A DNA stretch of 64,000 nucleotides from Allolucifera butyrica (lineage in GTDB: Bacteria; Bacillota; Negativicutes; Sporomusales; UPPP01). The position numbers were made by a program, and so were the translations under genes. A model generated the notes under the pieces. That model worked only from the letters and a program-made list of their open reading frames with translations. It was not told where the DNA came from and searched no databases. Of this stretch, positions 10,209 to 18,604 are shown one piece after another (positions within the stretch are counted from its first letter, which is position 1; each line of letters begins with the position of its first letter). Location of the stretch: NCBI RefSeq assembly GCF_900476375.1, contig NZ_UPPP01000083.1, positions 183,455 through 247,454 of the forward strand, given 5' to 3'.

Positions 10209-11339
10209 CTAATTATATATTGTGCGGATAATGTGACCGGCAATCTCGTCGGCGGCCGCCGGACGAGCCAGTTCTTTCACCCGGTTTCGCATTAACTCCA
10301 GCTGTTGGCTTTGCTCCTGCAGCAAGGTTAAAACGATATTGCCAAGTTCGTCACAATGATTGGCCCGCACGGCGACTTTCTTATCTAAAAGAAATTGCGC
10401 GTTGCCTTCTTCCTGCCCCGGAATGGGCCGGAAGATAATCATCGGCAATCCTATACACAATGCCTCCGCGGAAGTCATTCCGCCGGGTTTCGATATAATG
10501 ACATCGGCAACAGCCATTAGTTTATGGATCGAATCAACATAACTGAAAACATGCAGAGTGGAACGCAATGAGGTTTTTAAATTGCACAGTTTGCTATACA
10601 TATGCCGGTTATTGCCGGTTACGACAATGATTTGCAACGGTACGGCAAGACCATCGCAAGTTTTAACCAATTCTTCCATAGGAAAAATCCCTGCCCCGCC
10701 GCCCATAATCAATATTGTCTTTTTGGCTTTCTCTAAATTCAAGTCTTGGAGTATAGTAGAGCGGTCCAATCTTACGCTAAATTCTTCGCTTACGGGAATT
10801 CCGGTAATCAGACTGCGCTCCGCCGGGATCCCCCGCTCGCTGAAATAAGTCCGCAGTGTTTCGTCGGCTAAAAAGTACCGCTCAACTTCGGGATAAATCC
10901 ATAGGCGGTGAACAACAAAATCGGTAACCACGGCAAAAACAGGAATGGTTATCCGGCCTCTGCCGCTGAGACCGGCCGCGAGCCCGGCGGGAGCCGCATG
11001 AGTACACACAATGGCCGCCGGCTTAAAATTATGAAGATACTGTTCCAACCCGCTTGCCCAATAACGGCTCAGCCAGTTTCGTCCTGCCAGGGCCAGCTCG
11101 TTCCGGTTGCCCCACCGGTACATTTGGCCGTAAAGACCGGGAGTCATCTGCAGGATTTTTAAATATATTTTTATAATGCCTTGTCCCAGCAGGGGATTGA
11201 GGAAATCAAAAATATCGGCATATTGTACTTCCAGATTGCCTTGACGCTTCAGGGCCGCCCCGACCGCCCGGGCTGCCCGGATGTGGCCGGAGCCGACCGC
11301 TGCGCTGAGGATTAATACTCTATCCGGTTTCGTCAACAA
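10209..11339 (-). CDS. UgtP/MGDG-synthase-type glycosyltransferase
   Basis: Probable membrane-associated UDP-sugar:diacylglycerol glycosyltransferase. The 376-residue protein has the MGDG synthase N-terminal domain (about 1-180, starting VLILSAAVGSGHIRAARAVG) and a C-terminal GT28-like UDP-sugar site with IMGGGAGIFPMEEL and ISKPGGMTSAEALCIGLPMI. It overlaps the end of folK by 20 bases and lies before dprA. The fold and family are clear. Whether the acceptor is diacylglycerol (glycolipid, as for UgtP) or a peptidoglycan/lipid A precursor is not shown by sequence. Confidence 0.85.
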   Translation of the reverse strand: MLTKPDRVLILSAAVGSGHIRAARAVGAALKRQGNLEVQYADIFDFLNPLLGQGIIKIYLKILQMTPGLYGQMYRWGNRNELALAGRNWLSRYWASGLEQYLHNFKPAAIVCTHAAPAGLAAGLSGRGRITIPVFAVVTDFVVHRLWIYPEVERYFLADETLRTYFSERGIPAERSLITGIPVSEEFSVRLDRSTILQDLNLEKAKKTILIMGGGAGIFPMEELVKTCDGLAVPLQIIVVTGNNRHMYSKLCNLKTSLRSTLHVFSYVDSIHKLMAVADVIISKPGGMTSAEALCIGLPMIIFRPIPGQEEGNAQFLLDKKVAVRANHCDELGNIVLTLLQEQSQQLELMRNRVKELARPAAADEIAGHIIRTIYN

Positions 11340-11838
11340 GGCTGACTCCTTTCCAATTCACTTTTCCGTAAGGCTTAACCCGGCTTTGGTCGTTAGTCAT
11401 CCTTAGCAGTTCCCCCGGCCTGCAGCCAAAAAGGACTACTTCATTGCCGGCAATTTCGTTCAGCGGCACTAACACGAAATTTCTCTCGTGCAATCTTGGA
11501 TGAGGCACGGTAAGTTCTGCCGAACATAGTTGCAAGTGGTGATATAACAAAAGATCGATATCAATGATTCTAGGTCCCCAGCGTATGTCACGCCGGCGGC
11601 CTAATTTTTTTTCCACCTCAAGACAACAGGTGAGCAAACTGTCCGGCGGCAAATCGGTTTTTACACTGATCACCGCATTCAGAAAACCAGGCTGTTCAAC
11701 CAAGCCCCAGGGTTCCGTTTCGTATAAGGAAGAAACATTCTCAATGGCTATTGCCGGCTGCCGGGATAATAATTGAATGGCTCTGGCAATATTTATCTCC
11801 CTCTTCCCCAGGTTAGAGCCCAGTCCCAAAAATATCAT
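11320..11838 (-). CDS. folK: 6-hydroxymethyl-7,8-dihydropterin pyrophosphokinase
   Basis: FolK transfers pyrophosphate from ATP to the pterin in folate synthesis. The 172-residue protein has the N-terminal FLGLGSNLGKREINI motif, SSLYETEPWG, and the catalytic region RWGPRIIDIDLLLY followed by LTVPHPRLHERNFVLVPL. The C-terminal 25 residues after the family core overlap the next gene in another frame. It overlaps folB by four bases, so the folate genes are coupled. Confidence 0.96.
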   Translation of the reverse strand: MIFLGLGSNLGKREINIARAIQLLSRQPAIAIENVSSLYETEPWGLVEQPGFLNAVISVKTDLPPDSLLTCCLEVEKKLGRRRDIRWGPRIIDIDLLLYHHLQLCSAELTVPHPRLHERNFVLVPLNEIAGNEVVLFGCRPGELLRMTNDQSRVKPYGKVNWKGVSLVDETG

Positions 11839-12203
11839 GATTTTCTTTCCCGGGTGATTTCAACCTGCACAATATTAAAATGACCCGGTATGGGCATAAC
11901 CTGTTTTCTCACCCGGACGGCAACCTCCTGCACCAGGGAAAACGACAGCACTGTATCGGCAATATGCTGCACCAAAGCCTCTAATAATTTAAATTTAGTA
12001 TTTTCCAGGACGTTTTTAACCTTATTATAGACAGAAACATAATCCAGCGTATCCTCCAGAGTATCTGTTTCCCCTGCCGTACTAAGATCCAGAGTCATCT
12101 CCAAATCGACATAAAAACGTTGCCCTAATTCTCTTTCATACTCATATACCCCATGAAAACCATAAAACTCCATATTATTTAATACGATTTTATCTTTCAC
12201 CAA
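11835..12203 (-). CDS. folB: Dihydroneopterin aldolase
   Basis: FolB cleaves dihydroneopterin to 6-hydroxymethyl-dihydropterin. The 122-residue protein has the family start IVLNNMEFYGFHGVYEYERE, with the catalytic Glu/Tyr context and the LLEALVQHIADTVLS core, and ends with VRVRKQVMPIPGHFNIVQVE. It overlaps folP upstream by 14 bases and folK downstream by four. Confidence 0.95.
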   Translation of the reverse strand: MVKDKIVLNNMEFYGFHGVYEYERELGQRFYVDLEMTLDLSTAGETDTLEDTLDYVSVYNKVKNVLENTKFKLLEALVQHIADTVLSFSLVQEVAVRVRKQVMPIPGHFNIVQVEITRERKS

Positions 12204-13398
12204 ACGACTCTCCCTTCATGGCATCGCACATTTTGGCCATTCGCACAATCGGCTTTACATCATGCACCCGGACAATGGAGGTCCCCTGCGCAATCCCCCA
12301 GGCTACCGTAGCCCCGGTTCCTTCCACCCGGTCTTCTACGGGGAGTCCTAGCACTTCCCCGATAAACCGTTTGCGCGATGTTCCTAATAGCAGGGGACAG
12401 CCCAGGCTTCTCAACTCTCCCAACCGGGACATAACTTCCAGGTTTTGTTCCGGTGTTTTGCCAAAACCAATGCCGGGATCAATAATAAAATGATCAAAAG
12501 GAACGCCCGCATCCAGGCCAATCTGAATACTCTGCTGCAAGAACCGGCATATAGAATACATAATGTCTTTTTCATAAAATGTATTTTGCTGATTGTGCAT
12601 AACAATAACCGGTACTTTATAGTTCGCAATAACACCGGCCATGCCGGGGTCGGACTGCAGCCCCCATACATCATTAATCAAATGGGCTCCCATTTTTATG
12701 GCTGCTTCGGCGACACTGGCCTTATAGGTATCAACCGAAACCGGAACGGTAGCTATTTTTAAAACTTTTTCCAGCAAGGGCAGCAGACGGTCTAATTCTT
12801 CCCTGGCCGATACAACCTGTGCTCCTCCATAGGGACGCGTTGACTCGGCGCCGATATCAATGATATCGGCGCCCGCCTGAATCATCTCTTCCGCGTGCCG
12901 GGCGGCAGCCTCCAATGTATTATAGCAGCCGCCGTCAGAAAATGAATCCGGTGTAACATTTAGAATCCCCATAACCAGGGTTTTACGGGAAGTCAACGTT
13001 AACGACCTGCCATCCGGCCAGCGATATTGGCGTTTAACACCGCCACTTGCAAGGGCTTTTTCCAAAGCCCCGGCAATATCCGGCAATCCCCAGGGCTGTA
13101 ACTTTAGTTGGCTAAGGGCTGCCTTATATTGTTTGAGCGTTGCCATAATAAGAACGTCCGTATACGCAGCACTTAAATCAGCCGTACCTCTGGCAACAGC
13201 AACTTCTCCCCCTTTCGCCAAAAAAGTCTGTTTCAGCAAATTAGCCGCCTTAGTGGATATATTCTCCAGTTTAAACACTTTAAAAACCGCTTTATCGGCC
13301 ATAATTCGAATTCCGGCAGGATCGCAATTCAATTTTGTCAATTCGCGCTGTGCCTGTTCTAAGCTCGTTATGGACATTATTTGAGGGTTTAGATTCAT
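12190..13398 (-). CDS. folP: Dihydropteroate synthase with N-terminal extension
   Basis: FolP joins p-aminobenzoate to the pterin pyrophosphate; it is the sulfonamide target. Residues about 135-400 form the TIM-barrel enzyme: MGILNVTPDSFSDGG, AGADIIDIGAESTRP, INDVWG, DPGIGFGKTPEQNL and LLGTSRKRFIGEVLG. The first roughly 130 residues are an extra domain not present in the E. coli type (about 280 residues) and seen in some clostridial and archaeal synthases; its role is unknown. First gene of the folate-dprA-topA run, so the operon promoter should lie in 13399-13480. Confidence 0.94.
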   Translation of the reverse strand: MNLNPQIMSITSLEQAQRELTKLNCDPAGIRIMADKAVFKVFKLENISTKAANLLKQTFLAKGGEVAVARGTADLSAAYTDVLIMATLKQYKAALSQLKLQPWGLPDIAGALEKALASGGVKRQYRWPDGRSLTLTSRKTLVMGILNVTPDSFSDGGCYNTLEAAARHAEEMIQAGADIIDIGAESTRPYGGAQVVSAREELDRLLPLLEKVLKIATVPVSVDTYKASVAEAAIKMGAHLINDVWGLQSDPGMAGVIANYKVPVIVMHNQQNTFYEKDIMYSICRFLQQSIQIGLDAGVPFDHFIIDPGIGFGKTPEQNLEVMSRLGELRSLGCPLLLGTSRKRFIGEVLGLPVEDRVEGTGATVAWGIAQGTSIVRVHDVKPIVRMAKMCDAMKGESFGER

Positions 13399-13479
13399 AC
13401 GTTTTCTCCTATTGTGGTTAAATACATTTTTATTGTACCATACTTAACAGGCAGATTGGAAATAAGTCCCGAAAAATAA

Positions 13480-13516
13480 AAATTTTTCACGCCGGAAAAT
13501 CCTGCGTGAAAAATTT
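13480..13516 (-). terminator. Terminator of the sugar ABC operon
   Basis: Inverted repeat AATTTTTCACGC / GCGTGAAAAATT with an 11-base loop, ending in T residues on the minus strand, 18 bases after the last permease gene. Confidence 0.75.
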
Positions 13517-13533
13517 GAATACCTATTATTTTA

Positions 13534-14517
13534 TTAGGCCAACGACTTCCGGGCTTCTCTTTTCATCATCAGCAAGCGTTGCAAGACGATGAACAAACAT
13601 AATAAAAAGGCAACAGCAATCTTGGTCCACCATGAGCTTAACGTTCCCTGGAACATAATCAGGGTCTGAATCACTCCCTGAATCAGCACACCAAAAAGAG
13701 TTCCCGTAACAAAGCCGATACCGCCGGTGAGCGGCGTACCGCCAATGACGGCTGAGGCAATGGCATCCATTTCCATGCCAACGGCATGCAATCCGTATCC
13801 GGAGAGCATGTAAAAACTAAAAACAATTCCCGCCAGTGCCGAACAAAATCCGTTAAACGTGTACACGAGCACTTTGGTGCGCCCCACAGGCAACCCCATT
13901 AACAGGGCCGATTGCTCATTACCGCCGATAGCGTAGGCGGTACGGCCGAATTTAGTATAGTTGGCCAAATATAAAGTAAACAAAAAAAGAACCAGTGCGA
14001 TGACCACACTAACGGTTATGGTAGTATCAAAAGGCAAATGGATTCGCTGCGTGGCAATCGCCTGATAAACCGGGTCGGTAATCATAATGGTATCAATACT
14101 TATCACATAACAAAGCCCCCGGGCAAGAAACATGCCGGCCAGCGTAACAATAAAAGGCTCAATTTTGAAATAATGAATCAAACAACCCTGCCCGAAGCCG
14201 AAGAGGGAGCCAACACATAACATTGCCGGCATCACAAGATACGGGCTGATGTGTTTGGTTTCCAGCATATAGGCGGAGAGCATGGCAATTAACGCAATGA
14301 CCGAACCAATTGAAATGTCGATGCCGCCGATAATCAGCACAAAGGTCATGCCAATCGCCGTAATGATCAGGAAAGAATTGTCAATAAAAAGGTTAAAAAA
14401 AACCTGGGCGGAAAAGAAGCCGTCAAATAAGACGGACCCGGCGGCAAATAATGTTAAAAACAAGAAGATGGTAATTAAGAGATTAATATATTTATAATTT
14501 AGCTGCAGCTTTTTCAT
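13534..14517 (-). CDS. Sugar ABC transporter permease (YjfF-like)
   Basis: Integral membrane subunit of a carbohydrate-uptake-2 (CUT2) ABC transporter. The product is about 327 residues with eight to ten hydrophobic segments. It carries the BPD_transp_2 signature IGGIDISIGSVIALIAM and the EAA-like SAVIGGTPLTGGIGFVTGT. I start at the ATG preceded by a perfect AAGGAGGAATTC site (MKKLQLNYKY); this overlaps the preceding permease by 26 bases. Paired permeases of this type next to YtfR-like ATPases serve galactofuranose uptake in E. coli; the sugar here is not known. Confidence 0.9.
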   Translation of the reverse strand: MKKLQLNYKYINLLITIFLFLTLFAAGSVLFDGFFSAQVFFNLFIDNSFLIITAIGMTFVLIIGGIDISIGSVIALIAMLSAYMLETKHISPYLVMPAMLCVGSLFGFGQGCLIHYFKIEPFIVTLAGMFLARGLCYVISIDTIMITDPVYQAIATQRIHLPFDTTITVSVVIALVLFLFTLYLANYTKFGRTAYAIGGNEQSALLMGLPVGRTKVLVYTFNGFCSALAGIVFSFYMLSGYGLHAVGMEMDAIASAVIGGTPLTGGIGFVTGTLFGVLIQGVIQTLIMFQGTLSSWWTKIAVAFLLCLFIVLQRLLMMKREARKSLA

Positions 14518-15556
14518 GCCGAATTCCTCCTTGTATCCATCTTCCAAGCATTAATTTACGGAAGTGATCCGACTGCAACAAGCAGATGACAATTACAACC
14601 AAAGCTTTTACAACCAGAGTAATTTCCGGTGGAACACCAATCAGGTAAATGGTTGTAGTAATACTTTGAATCACCAAGGCGCCGATCAAGCTTCCCATCA
14701 GTGAAAACTTGCCGCCGCTTAAGGAATTGCCGCCCAAAGCAACCGCCAAAATCGCATCCAGCTCAATAAACAGACCGGCATTATTTCCATCCGCCGACTT
14801 TACATTGGAACAAATGATCAGTCCGGCTATTCCCGCGCATAACCCGCAAAATGCGTATACCCCAAATATATATTTTCGCACATCGAGTCCCGAAAATCTG
14901 CTGGCAACGCTGTTAATGCCGACCGATTCAATAAACATTCCTAGAGCCGTTTTACGAATCAGCCAGTAAGTCAGGATAAAAACCGCGGCTACAATATAAA
15001 TAGTAAACGGCAAGGCAAAGAGATACCCATTGCCGATATAAAAGAATGGTTTATAATAAACGGTTATAATCTGGCCTTGCGTAATTAATTGAGCAATCCC
15101 TCTCCCCGCAGTCAACAGAATTAAAGTTGCAACCACAGGCTGAATACCAATTCTGGCTACTAAAAAACCGTTCCACATTCCCAACCCGGTTGTCACGGCC
15201 AGAGCCGCCAATATGGCCAGCGGCATAGGCACCAGGGTCACGAACTTCTGCACCCCGTCAACATACACCAGCTTGCCGCCGATCAGGGACGCAGCAACTG
15301 CTCCCGAAATGGCAATCAGGGATCCTACGGAGATATCAATCCCTTTTGTGGCAATAACCAGGGTCATGCCAATAGCCAGCAGCATCAAAGGAGCGGCCCG
15401 GTTCAATACGTCAATAACAGAACCGTAGAGATGCCCCTCCTTCATTGCGAGAGAAAAGAAATCTTTGGTAAATAATAAGTTGAACAGTAGAACCAGGGCC
15501 AGGGCAAAGAGAGGCCAAAACAACTGGGATTTGAAAAACCTATGCCAATTTACCAT
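14492..15556 (-). CDS. Sugar ABC transporter permease (YtfT-like)
   Basis: Second CUT2 permease of the operon, about 354 residues, with many transmembrane helices and the motifs TKGIDISVGSLIAISGAVAA and LAVALGGNSLSGGKFSLMGS. The start ATG (MVNWHRFF) lies one base after the ATPase stop and has a GAGGTG site inside the ATPase end, so translation is coupled. It probably forms a heterodimer with the following YjfF-like permease, as in the YtfQRT-YjfF system (inference from gene order). Confidence 0.9.
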   Translation of the reverse strand: MVNWHRFFKSQLFWPLFALALVLLFNLLFTKDFFSLAMKEGHLYGSVIDVLNRAAPLMLLAIGMTLVIATKGIDISVGSLIAISGAVAASLIGGKLVYVDGVQKFVTLVPMPLAILAALAVTTGLGMWNGFLVARIGIQPVVATLILLTAGRGIAQLITQGQIITVYYKPFFYIGNGYLFALPFTIYIVAAVFILTYWLIRKTALGMFIESVGINSVASRFSGLDVRKYIFGVYAFCGLCAGIAGLIICSNVKSADGNNAGLFIELDAILAVALGGNSLSGGKFSLMGSLIGALVIQSITTTIYLIGVPPEITLVVKALVVIVICLLQSDHFRKLMLGRWIQGGIRHEKAAAKL

Positions 15557-15557
15557 A

Positions 15558-17072
15558 TTATTGCACCTCAGCGATTGTCTGCATGACAAACTTTTCTTCA
15601 ATTTCCTTCCCGGTCAATTCCGCGATTTTCTTTCGGTCCCGTAAAACGGCCATTCGTTGGCAACAACGAATCGATTCATCCAGTTCGGAAGATATGAACA
15701 CCACGGACATCCCGTCATTGGCTAAGGACAAAATCAATTTTTGAATTTCCACCTTGGTTCCCACATCAATTCCCCGCGTAGGTTCATCCAGAATCAAAAG
15801 CTCCGGCTCCGTCAGCAGCCACCGGGCTAAGATCACTTTTTGCTGGTTACCGCCGCTTAATGTTCTCACGACCTGATCCGGTCCAAATGTCTTAATGTTA
15901 AGCAATTCAATATATTTGGCAGCGATTTCTTCCTGCTTTTTCCGGGGAATGTATTTCATCCATCCTAATTTTACCTGTAAAGCGAGAATCATATTTTCCC
16001 GCACCGTTAACGTTTCAATAATTCCTTCGGTCTTTCTATTTTCCGGACAAAAACCGATCCCGCAGCGAATTGCAGCGGCGGGGGAATTCACTTTAACTTT
16101 CTGTCCCTTAACGAATATTTCTCCGGTATCGGCCTGATCGATACCAAAAATCATTCTGGCCATTTCCGTTCTTCCTGACCCTAACAAACCAACAAGCCCC
16201 AGGACTTCCCCCTTATTAATATTCATATCGAAAGGTTGGATGGAGCCTTGCCGGCCGAGGCCTTTTACCGTTAAATAGGCATTGCCGTCATTTTTTTGCA
16301 TCGCTTTACCGGCCATATTTGTTCCCTCTGCCGATCCATCAAACTCTTTACCGATCATTTTCGCAATTAATTGCACTTTGGGCAATAATGCCGTTTCATA
16401 AACTCCGACTAATTCCCCGTTACGCAAGACGGTAATCCGGTCGGATATGGCGTAAACTTGTTCTATAAAATGAGTTACGAAGATAATTCCCAATCCTTCC
16501 TGTTTCAATTGCTGCATGACTTTAAAAAGCATTTCCACTTCTTGGGCGTCTAAGCTGGACGTGGGCTCATCCAGGATTAATACTTTAGCGGAGATATCCA
16601 GAGCCCTGGCAATGGCCACCATCTGCTGCACAGCCACTGAATATCGTTCCAACGGTTGCGTGACATCAATATGAAGGTTCAATTTCGCCAGCAGCTCCGC
16701 CGATCTGCGGTTAATTCTCTGCCAATGAATACTGCCGAAACGGATTGGTTCTCTGCCGATAAAAATATTTTCCGCCACCGAAAGATTAGGGCATAGATTC
16801 ACTTCTTGATAAACTGTGCTAATTCCCAGTTCTTGCGCCTGTTGCGGCGACTTGGGGCTGATGCGCCTGCCGGTGAGGAAAACTTCTCCCGCATCCGGCT
16901 GTTCGACTCCGGTTAGGACTTTAATTAAGGTAGACTTGCCAGCGCCGTTTTCTCCCATCAAACAATGAATTTCTCCCGGATTTAATTGAAAATCTACGGC
17001 CGAGAGTGCCGTAACACCGGGAAATCGCTTGATGATTCCGGTGGCTTTCAATAATGCATCGTTTTCTGTCAT
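15558..17072 (-). CDS. Sugar ABC transporter ATPase with two nucleotide-binding domains
   Basis: CUT2 family ATPase of 504 residues. The first domain has Walker A GENGAGKSTLIKVL, signature-like RYSVAVQQMVAIARAL and Walker B VLILDEPTSSLD. The second has the degenerate Walker A GLLGSGRTEMARMIFG usual for this family, signature LSGGNQQKVILARWL and Walker B LLILDEPTRGID. The start has a GGAGGT site 15 bases upstream. It lies downstream of a large intercistronic hairpin that separates it from the binding-protein gene. Confidence 0.94.
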   Translation of the reverse strand: MTENDALLKATGIIKRFPGVTALSAVDFQLNPGEIHCLMGENGAGKSTLIKVLTGVEQPDAGEVFLTGRRISPKSPQQAQELGISTVYQEVNLCPNLSVAENIFIGREPIRFGSIHWQRINRRSAELLAKLNLHIDVTQPLERYSVAVQQMVAIARALDISAKVLILDEPTSSLDAQEVEMLFKVMQQLKQEGLGIIFVTHFIEQVYAISDRITVLRNGELVGVYETALLPKVQLIAKMIGKEFDGSAEGTNMAGKAMQKNDGNAYLTVKGLGRQGSIQPFDMNINKGEVLGLVGLLGSGRTEMARMIFGIDQADTGEIFVKGQKVKVNSPAAAIRCGIGFCPENRKTEGIIETLTVRENMILALQVKLGWMKYIPRKKQEEIAAKYIELLNIKTFGPDQVVRTLSGGNQQKVILARWLLTEPELLILDEPTRGIDVGTKVEIQKLILSLANDGMSVVFISSELDESIRCCQRMAVLRDRKKIAELTGKEIEEKFVMQTIAEVQ

Positions 17073-17285
17073 TGCAGTTAAAATTCACCTCCATAAAAAT
17101 CAGCATTTCCGAGTATAAACCCCCATTTCGCACCCTGAACTTATAGCGACAATATTTCTCCCAATTGATAGGCACAAAGTAAATAATGAGTTTATATTTC
17201 GTTTAAAATTCTCTCAGTTTATCTTTTCCAGGAGAATTATTATCGAATGACAGAGGACTGCGAAAAGTGGGATAAAAGGAAACTT

Positions 17286-17350
17286 CCACTCCGTCAGGGG
17301 TCATCTTGACCAAAGATAACCCCTGTCTTCTCTTTCGGAATAGGGAGTGG
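17286..17350 (-). promoter_or_regulatory. Nested intercistronic hairpin between binding protein and ATPase genes
   Basis: An outer pair CCACTCC / GGGAGTGG encloses an inner pair CAGGGGT / ACCCCTG, giving a 65-base two-stem structure just after the binding-protein stop and about 210 bases before the ATPase start. It has no long U-run, so it looks more like an mRNA-stabilising or attenuating element than a full terminator. In many ABC operons such an element lets the binding protein be made in excess; that role is inferred here. Confidence 0.5.
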
Positions 17351-17373
17351 CAATTCATACGACCGAAACTTTT

Positions 17374-18396
17374 TTAATATTTGCGGTTGGGAAGTTCTTT
17401 GGCAGCAACTTCCGCCGGGAAGACGCCTTCCTTCGTAAGAATTCTTTTCGGCAGTTGTTTACCAGTCATCAAGTCTTTTGCCGCTTCCATTAACTGAGGT
17501 CCCAATAATGGGCTGCACTCGACGGTGCAATTGAGTTTGCCGGCGATCATCGCTTCAAAAGCGCCTTTAACTCCGTCAATGGATACAATCACAATATCTT
17601 TGCCGGGTTTTAGACCGGCCTCCTCAATGGCCTGGATGGCACCGATCGCCATATCATCATTATGAGCAAATAGAACGTCAATTTTCTGTCCTTCCGCCTG
17701 AGCCGACTTTAAGAAAGCTTCCATAACTTCCTTACCTTTAGCCCGGGTAAAATCACCGGTCTGGGATTTAATGATCTTATAATTGGGATGGTCTTTTAAT
17801 ACTTCCTCAAACCCTTTTTTACGGTCAATAGCCGGGGCGGAGCCTACCGTGCCTTGCAATTCCACAACATTTACGGGTTCGTTATCCTTTTTCATATAGT
17901 CAACCAGCCATTTTGCGGCCCGTTTTCCCTCTTCCACAAAGTCGGAACCCATGAATGTTACATAGTAATCCTCTGCGTTGCCACTGCTCATTTTGATTGC
18001 CCGGTCGGTCAGGATAACGGGTATTTTAGCAGCTTTGGCCTCTTTCAAAACATCATCCCATCCGGTTTCGACGACCGGCGAGAAGGCAATCACATCGACT
18101 TTTTGTTGAATAAAAGAACGGATTGCTTTAATCTGGTTTTCCTGTTTTTGCTGTGCATCGGAAAATTTAAGCTCAATTCCCGCCTCTTTCGCCGCCGCTT
18201 TTATCGATTCCGTATTCGCGGTTCGCCATTCACTTTCCGCTCCAACCTGGGAAAAGCCCAAAACAATCTTTTTGTCCGCTTTCGGAGCGTCCGATTTCGC
18301 CGCTTCCTTTTTCGTGCCGCTGCCGCATGCCGCCACGACGAAAAGCATCGCCAGCATGGCAACCGCCGCAACCACTTTTGTCCACTTCTTCACCAT
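17374..18396 (-). CDS. Sugar ABC transporter substrate-binding lipoprotein (YtfQ-like)
   Basis: Periplasmic-binding-protein type 1 (Peripla_BP_4) of about 340 residues. The ATG chosen follows an AAGGAGG site; an upstream in-frame ATG would add ten residues without one. A lipoprotein signal peptide ends in VVAACGSG. Core motifs are LGFSQVGAESEWRTANTESI, VDVIAFSPVVETGWDDVL, GTVGSAPAIDRKKGFEEVL and FAHNDDMAIGAIQAIEEAG. It closely resembles the C-terminal half of the neighbouring two-domain protein, suggesting duplication. Confidence 0.93.
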   Translation of the reverse strand: MVKKWTKVVAAVAMLAMLFVVAACGSGTKKEAAKSDAPKADKKIVLGFSQVGAESEWRTANTESIKAAAKEAGIELKFSDAQQKQENQIKAIRSFIQQKVDVIAFSPVVETGWDDVLKEAKAAKIPVILTDRAIKMSSGNAEDYYVTFMGSDFVEEGKRAAKWLVDYMKKDNEPVNVVELQGTVGSAPAIDRKKGFEEVLKDHPNYKIIKSQTGDFTRAKGKEVMEAFLKSAQAEGQKIDVLFAHNDDMAIGAIQAIEEAGLKPGKDIVIVSIDGVKGAFEAMIAGKLNCTVECSPLLGPQLMEAAKDLMTGKQLPKRILTKEGVFPAEVAAKELPNRKY

Positions 18397-18563
18397 ACAG
18401 TCCCTCCTTATATTTATTGGGTTCATTCTGATTATAGTAAAATAACGCTTGGGAATATTTAGAATAATCCGTCAATATTTGCAAAATTCCATACTAATTC
18501 CAGTTAAATAAGAAAAACCGCTAACACGGTCTTTCGGTCCATGGCGCAGGGCTCAGGGCGAAA

Positions 18564-18593
18564 AAAAGACACCTTAATTAAAAAGTGTCTTTT
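18564..18593 (-). terminator. Terminator after the two-domain binding protein gene
   Basis: AAAAGACAC / GTGTCTTTT stem ending in T residues on the minus strand, 11 bases after the stop. It separates the sensing genes (kinase, regulator, dual binding protein) from the transport genes. Confidence 0.75.
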
Positions 18594-18604
18594 GAAATCA
18601 GCGT

